DNA of 64,000 nucleotides from an uncultured Paraprevotella sp. (GTDB lineage Bacteria; Bacteroidota; Bacteroidia; Bacteroidales; Bacteroidaceae), in NCBI GenBank assembly GCA_944321365.1, contig CALULA010000001.1:1-64000 (forward strand). Reading direction: 5' to 3'. A program made the translations under genes and the position numbers. This document shows, in pieces, positions 51,768 through 60,149 of the stretch; positions within the stretch are counted from its first letter, which is position 1, and each line of letters opens with the position of its first letter. Under the pieces are notes generated by a model that saw nothing but the letters and a program-made list of their open reading frames with translations, did not search any database and was not told the DNA's origin.

Positions 51768-52451
51768 ATGAAAGGAAGAATGGTGAGCGTATCCTTCATG
51801 TTGCTGGGGATACTGTTCTGTGTGTGCCTGATATCGGCAAACTTGTTGGCAACAAAACAAATCATGTTCGGCCCGTTCAATATTACGGCCGGCATTCTGG
51901 TCTTTCCTGTTTCCTACATTGTGAATGATTGCATTGCCGAGGTCTGGGGATTCGGTAAGGCCCGGATGATTATCTGGACGGGGTTCCTGATGAATTTCCT
52001 CTTTGTGTTCTTCGGATTCGTGGCCGACCTGATTCCCGGCGCACCCTATTGGAACAATGATGAGGGATTTCACCTTCTTTTCGGCCTGGCTCCCCGCGTG
52101 GCTTGCGCTTCGTTCATGGCTTTTCTGGCCGGTTCGTTCCTCAATGCTTATGTCATGAGTGTGATGAAAGTGGCTTCGGGCGGCCGGCATTTCTCGCGTC
52201 GTGCCATCCTTTCTACGGTGGCCGGCGAGACGGCAGACTCTTTGATCTTCTTTCCGGTGGCTTTGGGGGGGATTGTACCTTGGGAAAATCTGATGCTGAT
52301 GATGTGCTGGCAGATTCTGCTCAAGACGTTGTATGAAATCCTGATACTGCCGGTAACGGTCCGGGTGGTGGCTTTTGTGAAGCGGACCGAGGGCGTGGAT
52401 GTCTACGATCACCGTATTTCCTATAATATATTAAAGGTATTTCAATTATGA
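51768..52451 (+). CDS. Queuosine precursor transporter (YhhQ/VUT family)
   Basis: 227 residues with about six membrane helices: [44 protein letters not shown] (the family signature around PVSYI-ND), [47 protein letters not shown] and [16 protein letters not shown]1738 proteins import queuine-pathway intermediates such as preQ0 or preQ1 across the inner membrane. Its stop overlaps the queC start (ATGA), so salvage and synthesis of the same modified base are translationally coupled. Confidence 0.93.
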   Translation: MKGRMVSVSFMLLGILFCVCLISANLLATKQIMFGPFNITAGILVFPVSYIVNDCIAEVWGFGKARMIIWTGFLMNFLFVFFGFVADLIPGAPYWNNDEGFHLLFGLAPRVACASFMAFLAGSFLNAYVMSVMKVASGGRHFSRRAILSTVAGETADSLIFFPVALGGIVPWENLMLMMCWQILLKTLYEILILPVTVRVVAFVKRTEGVDVYDHRISYNILKVFQL

Positions 52452-53140
52452 TGAACAAGGATACTGCTTTGGTTGTATTCAGTGGCGGGCAGGATTCCAC
52501 TACCTGCCTGTTCTGGGCCAGGAAGCATTTCAGGAAGGTAGTGGCACTGAGCTTTGTCTATGGACAGAAACATGTGAAGGAAGTGGAGCTGGCGAAGCAA
52601 ATCGCTTTGAAGGCCGGTGTGGAATGGAGTTGCATGGATGTTTCTTTCATTGGCTCGTTGGGACGGAATTCTTTGACCGACACCACTCTGCGTATGGATG
52701 AAGAGAAACCGGCGGAGGGCTGTCCGAATACGTTCGTTCCGGGCCGCAACCTTTTCTTTATCAGTATTGCCGCTGTCTATGCTCGCGAACGGGGCATCAG
52801 TCATTTGGTGACGGGCGTTTCGCAGACTGATTTCAGCGGCTATCCCGATTGCCGTGATGCTTTCATCAAAAGCCTGAACGTGACGCTGAATCTGGCAATG
52901 GAAGAACAGTTTGTCATCCATACACCTTTGATGTGGATCGACAAATGTCAGACCTGGGCACTGGCAGACCAACTGGGTGTGTTGGATATAGTGCGTCATG
53001 AAACGCTGACCTGTTACAACGGTGTGCCGGGCGACGGATGCGGGCATTGCCCGGCTTGTAAGCTGCGCAACGAAGGATTGCAGCGTTATCTGGCCGAAAA
53101 GGAACGGCACGGAGATGGATTACCTAATATGATAGAATGA
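52448..53140 (+). CDS. queC: 7-cyano-7-deazaguanine (preQ0) synthase QueC
   Basis: 230 residues. The N-terminal PP-loop [13 protein letters not shown] binds [18 protein letters not shown] and [16 protein letters not shown] are QueC signatures, and the C-terminal [16 protein letters not shown] supplies the zinc-binding cysteines. It converts 7-carboxy-7-deazaguanine, ammonia and ATP to preQ0 in the cytosol. It overlaps the transporter upstream and queF downstream by four bases each. ATGs at 52448 and 52451 are adjacent; the first gives the ATGA overlap. Confidence 0.98.
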   Translation: MMNKDTALVVFSGGQDSTTCLFWARKHFRKVVALSFVYGQKHVKEVELAKQIALKAGVEWSCMDVSFIGSLGRNSLTDTTLRMDEEKPAEGCPNTFVPGRNLFFISIAAVYARERGISHLVTGVSQTDFSGYPDCRDAFIKSLNVTLNLAMEEQFVIHTPLMWIDKCQTWALADQLGVLDIVRHETLTCYNGVPGDGCGHCPACKLRNEGLQRYLAEKERHGDGLPNMIE

Positions 53141-53607
53141 TGAGCAACGGAAGAGAAGAGGAAGGCCTGAAATCTTTGGGCCGTAAAACGGAGTACAGGC
53201 AGGACTATGCGCCTGAAGTGTTGGAGACATTTGAGAACAAGCATCCTGATAATGATTATTGGGTGAGATTCAATTGTCCGGAGTTTACCAGCTTGTGTCC
53301 TATCACCGGACAGCCCGATTTTGCGGAAATACGCATCAGCTATATTCCTGATCACCGTATGGTTGAGAGTAAGAGTCTTAAGTTGTATCTGTTCAGTTTC
53401 CGCAATCACGGCGACTTTCATGAGGATTGCGTGAACAAAATAATGAAAGATCTGATTCAGCTTATGGACCCGAAGTATATCGAAGTAACAGGACTCTTCA
53501 CCCCCAGAGGCGGAATTTCCATCTATCCTTACGCCAACTACGGTCGGAAAGGTACGAAGTTCGAGCAGATGGCAGACTATCGGATGCTGAATCACGACCT
53601 GAAATAG
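53137..53607 (+). CDS. queF: NADPH-dependent 7-cyano-7-deazaguanine reductase QueF
   Basis: 156 residues, the short unimodular (YkvM-like) form. The catalytic Cys lies in [13 protein letters not shown] and the QueF motif [21 protein letters not shown] binds NADPH and substrate. It reduces the nitrile of preQ0 to the amine of preQ1, the base later inserted into tRNA by Tgt. It is the last gene of the queuosine operon; QueD and QueE are not in the window. Confidence 0.98.
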   Translation: MMSNGREEEGLKSLGRKTEYRQDYAPEVLETFENKHPDNDYWVRFNCPEFTSLCPITGQPDFAEIRISYIPDHRMVESKSLKLYLFSFRNHGDFHEDCVNKIMKDLIQLMDPKYIEVTGLFTPRGGISIYPYANYGRKGTKFEQMADYRMLNHDLK

Positions 53608-53625
53608 GAGAGAGGCTGTGAGGGA

Positions 53626-53678
53626 AAAGGAAGCGTCCGGACCGGATTCATACCAATTCCAGTCCGAACGCTTCCTTT
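53626..53678. terminator. Bidirectional hairpin between queF and dnaX
   Basis: A 17-bp stem with one mismatch (53626-53642 with 53662-53678). The right arm lies within the last codons of dnaX, so the coding end doubles as part of the terminator. T-rich flanks exist on both strands. Confidence 0.75.
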
Positions 53679-55456
53679 AGTTTTTGCAAGGCCGGATTCT
53701 TCTGACTCATCACCTGGTATTGTTGTGGCTTGCTGTATATGTGCTTGTTTTCCGTAGGAGCCGCGATGCGTATGCTCATGTTGAGCTTCCGGTTGTGCAG
53801 GTTTTTCCGCATGTGGTCCACAATACGGCCGGCCATCTGTTCCATGTAGTATTTTACTTGTTCGTTGTCCACTACCACTTCAAACAGCTCGTCTTTCAGC
53901 AGTTTGGGGCGCATGACTTTCATGCGTTGGGCCATGGCCGTTTCTTCTTGCGGAAGCAGGTTGACAAACTCGTGCCAGCTGAAGCTGATGTTGTCTTCTG
54001 TCACGGGATAGTCTTCTTCTTCTCTTGCTGATGTGGCGGTGTTTTCTGCCGGTTGTGCGGAAGAGGGTGACTGTCGGGTGGCGTCCTGACTGATTTTGCG
54101 GATGGAGGGACCGAAGGAACCATATTTGATTTTCGGAATCTTGCGTCCGGCAGTTTCTTCTTCGGGTAGCGGAGAGCGGCGGGTGGCATACGTCTCCGTC
54201 TTTTCCTGTACGTTTGTCGGGACTTTTGTTTCCGGCTGTGGTTGTGGTGGAGTCTGCACTTGGGCGGTTGCGGGTGCCGTGACTTCCTTGGCGTCGGTCT
54301 GTGGCTTGAACAGGGGTTTTAACTTCTTCTCAGGGCCACGCCCACAGGCTGTGTCTTCATCTTCCTGCGTCAGTTGCGATAGCTGTATCAGAGTAATCTC
54401 CACTTGCAGCCGCTTGTTCTTGCTGGTCCGGTAGTTCAAGTCGCATTCGTTGCATAGTTTGATGGCCCGGAAAAGGAACTTGGGCGGGCAGCGTTGGGCT
54501 TGTTCTCCGTAGCGTGCTTTCACATCTTCGCTCACTTCAAGCAAGGGGAGCGTGACGGAATCCCGGCAGACCAGCAGGTCGCGCAGATGGGAAGCCAGTC
54601 CGGTGATGAAGTGGCTGCCTTCGAATCCCTTTCCCAGAATTTCGTTGAAAAGCAGCAGGCATTGTGGCGTCTCGTTCTTCAGGAAGTGGTCTACTAACCT
54701 GAAGTAGTATTCGTAGTCCAGAACATTGAGGTTCTCGATGACCTGTTTATAGGTCAGATTTCCCTTTGTGAAGTTTGCGGTCTGGTCGAAGATGGAGAGG
54801 GCGTCACGCATACCGCCGTCGGCTTTTTGGGCAATGACGTTCAATGCAGCCGGCTCATAGGTATAACCTTCCTTTTCGGCAACGAATTTCAGGTGGCTGA
54901 CGATGTCGGACACACTCATCCGGTTGAAGTCGTAGACCTGACAACGGCTGAGGATAGTGGGCAGAATCTTATGCTTTTCTGTGGTTGCCAGAATGAATAT
55001 GACGTAGGAAGGCGGTTCTTCCAGCGTCTTCAGGAAAGCATTGAATGCCGCCACGGACAGCATGTGCACCTCATCGATAATGAAAACCTTGTACTTTCCC
55101 ACTTGCGGTGGAATGCGCACTTTCTCTATCAATGCACGTATTTCCTCCACGGAGTTGTTGGAGGCGGCGTCCAGTTCGTAGATATTGAACGAGCGTTGTT
55201 CGTTGAAAGCTTTGCATGATTCACATTCATTGCAGGCTTCTCCGTTCTTCAAGGGATGCAGGCAATTAATGGTTTTGGCAAAGATTCGGGCACAAGTGGT
55301 CTTGCCTACGCCACGTGGTCCGCAGAACAGATAAGCATGTGCCAGTTTGCCGGAGGTGATGGCGTTTTTCAATGTAGTGGTAAGCGCATTTTGGCCCACT
55401 ACGGCATCGAAAGCCGATGGCCTGTATTTTCGTGCCGATACGATATATTCTTCCAT
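53648..55456 (-). CDS. dnaX: DNA polymerase III subunit gamma/tau
   Basis: 602 residues from the ATG at 55456 (MEEYIVSARKYRPS); the in-frame start at 55501 would begin inside the promoter region. The AAA+ clamp-loader module has Walker A GPRGVGKTTCARIF, zinc-finger cysteines in GEACNECESCKAF, Walker B VFIIDEVHMLS and sensor motif ILATTEKHKI, then domain III to about residue 365. A Pro/Gln/Thr-rich linker (about 385-500) leads to a C-terminal domain resembling tau. It loads the beta clamp and organises the replisome. No slippery A-run of the E. coli kind is evident, so a separate gamma form is not predicted. Confidence 0.98.
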   Translation of the reverse strand: MEEYIVSARKYRPSAFDAVVGQNALTTTLKNAITSGKLAHAYLFCGPRGVGKTTCARIFAKTINCLHPLKNGEACNECESCKAFNEQRSFNIYELDAASNNSVEEIRALIEKVRIPPQVGKYKVFIIDEVHMLSVAAFNAFLKTLEEPPSYVIFILATTEKHKILPTILSRCQVYDFNRMSVSDIVSHLKFVAEKEGYTYEPAALNVIAQKADGGMRDALSIFDQTANFTKGNLTYKQVIENLNVLDYEYYFRLVDHFLKNETPQCLLLFNEILGKGFEGSHFITGLASHLRDLLVCRDSVTLPLLEVSEDVKARYGEQAQRCPPKFLFRAIKLCNECDLNYRTSKNKRLQVEITLIQLSQLTQEDEDTACGRGPEKKLKPLFKPQTDAKEVTAPATAQVQTPPQPQPETKVPTNVQEKTETYATRRSPLPEEETAGRKIPKIKYGSFGPSIRKISQDATRQSPSSAQPAENTATSAREEEDYPVTEDNISFSWHEFVNLLPQEETAMAQRMKVMRPKLLKDELFEVVVDNEQVKYYMEQMAGRIVDHMRKNLHNRKLNMSIRIAAPTENKHIYSKPQQYQVMSQKNPALQKLKEAFGLELV

Positions 55457-55489
55457 GATGGCAGCGGTCCTTTTAGAATCCTTATGCTG

Positions 55490-55497
55490 CAAAATTA
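55490..55497 (-). promoter_or_regulatory. Promoter of dnaX
   Basis: TAATTTTG on the minus strand, 34 bases before the dnaX ATG at 55456; this also argues against the upstream start at 55501. Confidence 0.65.
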
Positions 55498-55540
55498 GCA
55501 AAAAAAACGGGCATAGGCACTATCCTATTTGATTTTGTCG

Positions 55541-55548
55541 TATATTTG
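55541..55548 (+). promoter_or_regulatory. Promoter of the ftsB-like gene
   Basis: TATATTTG matches the minus-7 consensus 22 bases upstream of the ATG at 55570. The TTG at 55546 that extends the reading frame lies inside this box and cannot be the start. Confidence 0.7.
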
Positions 55549-55569
55549 CATTGTAATTTATTGATATAC

Positions 55570-55890
55570 ATGGGGAGGTTAAATGCCGTCTGGAATGCTG
55601 TGCGCCGTCATAAGTATGGCGTTGTCATAGCCTTGTTTGTCCTGCTGATGGGATTCTTGGACGAGAACAGCTTGCTGAGTCGTTACCATCATAAGGTGGA
55701 ATTGGGCGAGTTGCGCTCTGAGATTCGCCATTATACGGAGATGTACAATCATGACACCCGCTATCTGCAACAGTTGGAGTCCAATCCGGAAGTGCTGGTG
55801 GAGATAGCCCGTGAGCGTTACTATATGAAGACGGATGGCGAAGATATTTTTATCGTACAGGAGGATGACGGGAATGAAGACGCTCAATAA
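55570..55890 (+). CDS. FtsB/DivIC-family septum formation protein
   Basis: 106 residues: a short cytoplasmic N-terminus, one membrane helix (GVVIALFVLLMGFLD, about 18-34), then a predicted coiled coil rich in Glu, Arg and Leu (about 42-75) and the family end ARERYYMKTDGEDIFIV. FtsB/DivIC proteins join FtsL and FtsQ in the divisome and help activate septal peptidoglycan synthesis. The small size and bitopic layout are typical. The gene downstream starts within its last codons, a 17-base overlap. Confidence 0.88.
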   Translation: MGRLNAVWNAVRRHKYGVVIALFVLLMGFLDENSLLSRYHHKVELGELRSEIRHYTEMYNHDTRYLQQLESNPEVLVEIARERYYMKTDGEDIFIVQEDDGNEDAQ

Positions 55891-56260
55891 GGTCCAGACT
55901 TTTATATTTGTTGCCGGCGGGATTCTGACATTGGTCGGTGCGGCCACCTACATCACGGGGTGGCCGGTGGCCTTTTATCTGTATGCGGCAGGGGCCGTGG
56001 CCTTTTCAGTCATGCAGTTATATGCCGGTTATACCGGTGATAATCTGGTGGTGAGAAGGTTGCGTCTGCAGCAAGTGACGGGAGCATTGTTGCTGATGAT
56101 TACGGCGGTGCTGATGGCCATGCATACTTTTCAATTCGGGTTTGCCCGGCATAATGAATGGGTTGTGGCCTTGGCTATTGCCTGTGTGTTGGAATTGTAC
56201 ACGGCATTTCGCATTCCGTCGGAACTGGATAAGGAGAATGCCGCGAAGAAACGACAATAA
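55874..56260 (+). CDS. Small four-helix membrane protein of unknown function
   Basis: 128 residues from ATG 55874 (ATG 55865 is also possible). Four hydrophobic segments: FIFVAGGILTLVGAATYITG, VAFYLYAAGAVAFSVMQLY, VTGALLLMITAVLMAMHTF and VVALAIACVLELYTAF, with a basic, charged C-terminal tail (DKENAAKKRQ). It overlaps the ftsB-like gene, implying co-translation and possibly a link to the cell envelope or division, but I do not recognise a function. Confidence 0.8.
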   Translation: MKTLNKVQTFIFVAGGILTLVGAATYITGWPVAFYLYAAGAVAFSVMQLYAGYTGDNLVVRRLRLQQVTGALLLMITAVLMAMHTFQFGFARHNEWVVALAIACVLELYTAFRIPSELDKENAAKKRQ

Positions 56261-56325
56261 ATTTTAAAACGGGAAAGACAAACTTAATTTGTGATAAAAC
56301 GTTTCACGAGGTGTGCGGAAGAGCG

Positions 56326-56333
56326 TATCTTTG
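56326..56333 (+). promoter_or_regulatory. Promoter of the DUF4369 lipoprotein gene
   Basis: TATCTTTG box, 34 bases before ATG 56367; supports that start over the upstream in-frame codon at 56313. Confidence 0.65.
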
Positions 56334-56366
56334 CACGTTGTTAAGCTCTATATAGTGTTGTTAGAC

Positions 56367-57128
56367 ATGAAATATTTTTCGTTCATACTGTTGGGATTGG
56401 CCATGTTGGCTTCCTGTCGTTCCGGCTATGTAGTAGAGGGGAACTCGACCATCCAGACCATGGATGGGAAGAAACTCTATCTCAAGGCTTACCAACGTGA
56501 CGATCTGGTGGACGTGGACTCCAGTGAGGTCGTGCATGGCAAGTTCAGTTTCAAGGGGATGTTAGACTCGGTGATTATGGTCAATCTGTTTATGGATGAT
56601 GAGTGTCTGATGCCTTTTGTCCTGGGACCGGAGGAATTGACCATACACATCAGCATGACGCAGCAGTATGTTACGGGAAGTGCACTGAATGATACCTTGT
56701 ATAACTTTATCCGCAACAAGACCCGTTTGGACAGTGAGCTGGCAGAATTGCCTCACAAAGAGAGCCAGATGATTATGGATGGCGTGGATGAGGATGTGAT
56801 TATGGTGCGTCTGAACGATGAGGCTAACCGTCTGGCGCATCAGAACGACCGCCTGGTTACGGATTTCATTACGTCTAATTTTGATAATGTATTGGGGGCA
56901 GGAGTTTTCATGATCATGACAAGCAGTTATCCTTATCCGGTCATGACGCCGCAAATAGAAGAAATTATGGCGAAGGCTACCCCCTATTTCAAGAACGATG
57001 TTTATGTAAGGAACTACATACGCGCAGCCCAGGAGAACATGAGGCAGATGGGATATGGCGGATATGGCGAGGAAACTGTCAGTCCGGATTCTTTGTCACA
57101 ACCGGCTGATTCGCTCGTCAGGCCGTAG
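56367..57128 (+). CDS. DUF4369-type lipoprotein
   Basis: 253 residues from ATG 56367. The lipoprotein signal MKYFSFILLGLAMLASC lipidates Cys17. The N-terminal part (about 25-110) is a DUF4369-like sandwich (GKKLYLKAYQRDDLVDVDSSEVVHGKFSFKG, split here as a continuous beta pattern) and the rest is helical, ending in a Gly/Tyr and Ser/Pro-rich tail. The domain often precedes thioredoxin in TlpA-like proteins, but no thioredoxin domain is present here. The function is unknown; it is probably outer- or inner-membrane anchored. Confidence 0.82.
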   Translation: MKYFSFILLGLAMLASCRSGYVVEGNSTIQTMDGKKLYLKAYQRDDLVDVDSSEVVHGKFSFKGMLDSVIMVNLFMDDECLMPFVLGPEELTIHISMTQQYVTGSALNDTLYNFIRNKTRLDSELAELPHKESQMIMDGVDEDVIMVRLNDEANRLAHQNDRLVTDFITSNFDNVLGAGVFMIMTSSYPYPVMTPQIEEIMAKATPYFKNDVYVRNYIRAAQENMRQMGYGGYGEETVSPDSLSQPADSLVRP

Positions 57129-57154
57129 ATATGGGTACGGAAATGGATGTGTGT

Positions 57155-57200
57155 AAAACGATAAAGCGTGCCGCCAATGGGCGGCACGCTTTATCGTTTT
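57155..57200. terminator. Bidirectional terminator between the lipoprotein gene and plsC
   Basis: A perfect 21-bp stem (57155-57175 with 57180-57200) with A- and T-runs at its two feet, so it acts on both convergent transcripts. Confidence 0.95.
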
Positions 57201-57210
57201 CGGTAATAGG

Positions 57211-57966
57211 TTATTGATTTTCGTTGCGGACAAAACCCTGTCGTTCTTCAGGTAGTCCGCTCATGACCACCTGATAGGCTTCTTCCATGGTCTCTTTGAT
57301 GTTTTCCGGACCTTTACCTTTGGGCGGAATGGGATGATGAATGGTCATGGTCAGTTTGTGGCGGCGTACGAAGCTGACGCCTTTTGTTCGCGGAAGAATA
57401 TCGAAAGAGCCGTCTATGGTGACGGGAACTACGGGCAGTTGCAGTTCGTCTGCCAGCTGGAAAGCTCCTTTTTTAAACGCCCCCATGTGACCGGTGAAAG
57501 TGCGTGACCCCTCCGGGAAAACCACCAATGAGGTACCCTCCCGCAAGATTTCCCGTGCATTGTTGTAGGATTCCTGAATTTTTTTCGGACCAGACTTGTC
57601 CACGAAGATATGGCGTGCGCTTTCGCAGGCTTTGCCCACCAGGAATATTTTGCGCAGAGATTTCTTCATCATCCATTTAAAGTTACGTCCCAGAAAGCCG
57701 TAGATGAGGAAAATGTCAAAAGCCCCCTGGTGGTTGGCTACGAAGACATAGGATGTTTTCTTGTCAACATGCTCATGACCGCGCACGATCACCGGAATGA
57801 ACAACACGCGGCAGATGATGATGGACCATATTTTGCCCGGATAGTAACCCCAGAAATGCGCACTGCCGAGCCATGAGCCTATGATGGTGACGATAGCGGT
57901 GAGCATGGTGCAGACCAACAGAATAGGCAGTGCGATACAGATTTGATAAACTTTGTAGAGTATCAT
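57211..57966 (-). CDS. plsC: 1-acyl-sn-glycerol-3-phosphate acyltransferase
   Basis: 251 residues. N-terminal membrane segment (ICIALPILLVCTMLTAIVTIIG), then acyltransferase motif I NHQGAFD (His and Asp catalytic), motif III FPEGSRT and motif IV LPVVPVTIDGS. It transfers an acyl chain to lysophosphatidic acid to form phosphatidic acid at the inner membrane. It could equally act on another lysolipid or ornithine lipid; the sequence does not decide. It is a single gene with its own promoter. Confidence 0.92.
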   Translation of the reverse strand: MILYKVYQICIALPILLVCTMLTAIVTIIGSWLGSAHFWGYYPGKIWSIIICRVLFIPVIVRGHEHVDKKTSYVFVANHQGAFDIFLIYGFLGRNFKWMMKKSLRKIFLVGKACESARHIFVDKSGPKKIQESYNNAREILREGTSLVVFPEGSRTFTGHMGAFKKGAFQLADELQLPVVPVTIDGSFDILPRTKGVSFVRRHKLTMTIHHPIPPKGKGPENIKETMEEAYQVVMSGLPEERQGFVRNENQ

Positions 57967-57995
57967 GTTGTATTTTACGTAGATATTTACGGTTA

Positions 57996-58003
57996 CAAAG
58001 TTA
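57996..58003 (-). promoter_or_regulatory. Promoter of plsC
   Basis: TAACTTTG on the minus strand, 30 bases upstream of the plsC ATG at 57966. Confidence 0.65.
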
Positions 58004-58011
58004 AAGAAACT

Positions 58012-59202
58012 TTATTTACGGTGCAAGGTTATGACGTTAATTTCAGGCCATGCACCGAAACGGAAAGGAATCAGTGCTTCTCCGATGCCGAGACTCACGT
58101 AGAGGGCGCGTCCGTTCTCACTGTACATGTGTTTCCATTCCGGATAGAAGTGCTGCGCGGGCGACCAGCCGAAGAGAATGAACTGCATGCCGTGGGTGTG
58201 CCCGGAAAGGGTCAGCTGGATATCGGTTTCCGGCAGCACCTTGCGCCGCCAGTGGCTGGGGTCGTGACTGAGAAGCACTTTGAACATGCGGTGTTCGTCC
58301 TTGACCGGTTTATAACCGGGTAGAGGGTGCAAGGCTTTTTGCAGGTCGCCTCGTTCGGGAAAGGGCGGTTTGCCGTCGTTCTCGACGCCGATGATGGCGA
58401 TGCTGTCCGCACCGCGCCGGATGATGCGGTGCTCGTTCAGCAATAAGTCCCATCCCATGGCTCGTTGGCGTTGCATAAGTTCTTTCCGGTGTGCGGCCTG
58501 TTCTTTAGGTGTCAGATAGCGGGCATACGTCAGATAGTCGTGGTTGCCCATAATGGAATAGACGCCGTCGGGAGCGTGCAGCCCGGAGAGAATGCCGTCG
58601 AAACCGTTCATTTCGTCCACGTCTGTGCTGACCAGGTCGCCGGTAAATACAATCATGTCGGGGTGCTGTTCCTCGATAAGGCGGACGAGGTGCCGCAAGT
58701 CGTCAGAGCGTCCATGGAAACTTGTGAGGTGCATGTCGCTGATCTGCACGATGCGGTAGCCGTCGAAGGCCACCGGCAAATCGCTGGAGGCAAAGTCGGC
58801 TTGCCGTACGCGGAACCAATCCGGCCCGAACAGCAGTCCTGTCCCCATGACAAGAAACAACAGTGTGGAGGCCAAGGTGCTGACGGCTGTACTTATTTTC
58901 CGGCCTTTGGGGAAGAACAGGCAGATGCCCTTTCCGATAAGGTCTACGATAAGAAACAGCATCTTGGGCAGGGCGATGAGCAGATACAGACTGAAAAAGA
59001 TGACCATCTGCGTCATGTTGGCCTGCGTGTGGCTTTCTGTTGCGGTCAACAGCAGGGCCGCTGCCAGCAGCAGGCTGTTGGGTAGAAAAAACAAGACTTT
59101 GGCCCATTGCGGACGGTGACGTTTGTGCATGAACCTGAAGTACAGGTAGAGGTCTGACAGAATCAGTGTCAGCAGCAGTACGGGAAGGATTCTTAATACC
59201 AT
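58012..59202 (-). CDS. Membrane metallophosphoesterase
   Basis: 396 residues. The N-terminal 125 residues hold about four membrane helices; the rest is a calcineurin-like phosphoesterase with the metal-binding blocks QISDMHLTS, VFTGDLVS, GNHDYL, LLSHDP and LSGHTHGMQ. Family members of this layout (YaeI-like) hydrolyse lipid or nucleotide phosphodiesters at the membrane; the substrate is unknown. It lies 24 bases downstream of the MetH activation-domain gene, so it may share its transcript. Confidence 0.9.
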   Translation of the reverse strand: MVLRILPVLLLTLILSDLYLYFRFMHKRHRPQWAKVLFFLPNSLLLAAALLLTATESHTQANMTQMVIFFSLYLLIALPKMLFLIVDLIGKGICLFFPKGRKISTAVSTLASTLLFLVMGTGLLFGPDWFRVRQADFASSDLPVAFDGYRIVQISDMHLTSFHGRSDDLRHLVRLIEEQHPDMIVFTGDLVSTDVDEMNGFDGILSGLHAPDGVYSIMGNHDYLTYARYLTPKEQAAHRKELMQRQRAMGWDLLLNEHRIIRRGADSIAIIGVENDGKPPFPERGDLQKALHPLPGYKPVKDEHRMFKVLLSHDPSHWRRKVLPETDIQLTLSGHTHGMQFILFGWSPAQHFYPEWKHMYSENGRALYVSLGIGEALIPFRFGAWPEINVITLHRK

Positions 59203-59225
59203 ATGGATGTCTTTTTCGTTGTTCT

Positions 59226-60149
59226 TTATAAATTAGCGGTCAGGAATTTCCGTATCTCTTCTGTCGGGCGTCCCCGTCGCCGGGCGTAATCTTCGAGTTG
59301 GTCTGTTCCGATTCTTCCGATGGAGAAATAGCGTGCAGAGGGATGACTCAGCATCAGACCGCTGACGGATGCGTGGGGTATCATGGCCCCGTTTTCCGTC
59401 AGCCGTATGCCGATTACCGAAAAGTCGGCGAACGCGGCCAGATCGAAGTTGACCGATTGGTCCGGCAGCGAAGGATAGCCTACGGCAGGGCGTATGCCTT
59501 GATACTTCTCCACGAGCAGGTCGGCCACCGGAAGATTTTCTTGCGGAGCATATCCCCAGTAGCGGGTGCGTACTTCAAGATGCATCTTTTCGGCGGTGGC
59601 TTCTGCCAGTCTGTCGGCCAGCGTCTGGGCCAACAGGTGTTTGAAGTCGTCGGCAAAGGCTCCGTTTTCATAGAGGTGTTCCATTTCGGCGTCTACGCTG
59701 GTGGCAAAAATGCCGGCGGTGTCGGGGATGCCCTGTTCCTTAGGGCGGACAAAATCGCTCAGACACAGGCAGGGCGCATTGTTCCGGGACGGGTGCTGCT
59801 GCCGTAGCAGCGGCAGACGCAGCTGTCGTGCAGGGGATTCCGGATCGGTGAACAGCAGGTCGTCGCCCTCGGCATTGGCTGTATACAGTCCGAAGCGGGC
59901 ATGGGTACGGAAGTCTTCATCCAGTTGTACCAGCATGCGTCGGGCGTCTTTGAACAGTTGCATGGCTTCAGCCGCCCGCGCCCTTTCGTCTTCAGGAAAA
60001 CCGGCCAGCCAGCCGGCCCGGCAGGCATCACAGCCGTGAATGTCGCTGATGGAGGCAAAACGTGCCGGGAATCCCCAGGCATGAAAAAAATAGATCCAGT
60101 TGATGTAAGGTGCTACATCGTGGAGGGCGTAAGTCAGTGTCTGCGTCAT
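59226..60149 (-). CDS. Stand-alone MetH activation-domain protein
   Basis: 307 residues consisting of the reactivation (AdoMet-binding) domain of cobalamin-dependent methionine synthase: the N-terminal YINWIYFFHAWG, Y-W-G-Y-A-P near residue 200, the diagnostic RPAVGYPSLPDQS and the C-terminal MIPHASVSGLMLSHPSARYFSIG. In MetH this domain supplies S-adenosylmethionine to remethylate oxidised cobalamin. Here it is a separate protein, either the partner of a split MetH encoded elsewhere or a paralogue. Its ATG overlaps the stop of the dihydroorotase gene by four bases. Confidence 0.88.
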   Translation of the reverse strand: MTQTLTYALHDVAPYINWIYFFHAWGFPARFASISDIHGCDACRAGWLAGFPEDERARAAEAMQLFKDARRMLVQLDEDFRTHARFGLYTANAEGDDLLFTDPESPARQLRLPLLRQQHPSRNNAPCLCLSDFVRPKEQGIPDTAGIFATSVDAEMEHLYENGAFADDFKHLLAQTLADRLAEATAEKMHLEVRTRYWGYAPQENLPVADLLVEKYQGIRPAVGYPSLPDQSVNFDLAAFADFSVIGIRLTENGAMIPHASVSGLMLSHPSARYFSIGRIGTDQLEDYARRRGRPTEEIRKFLTANL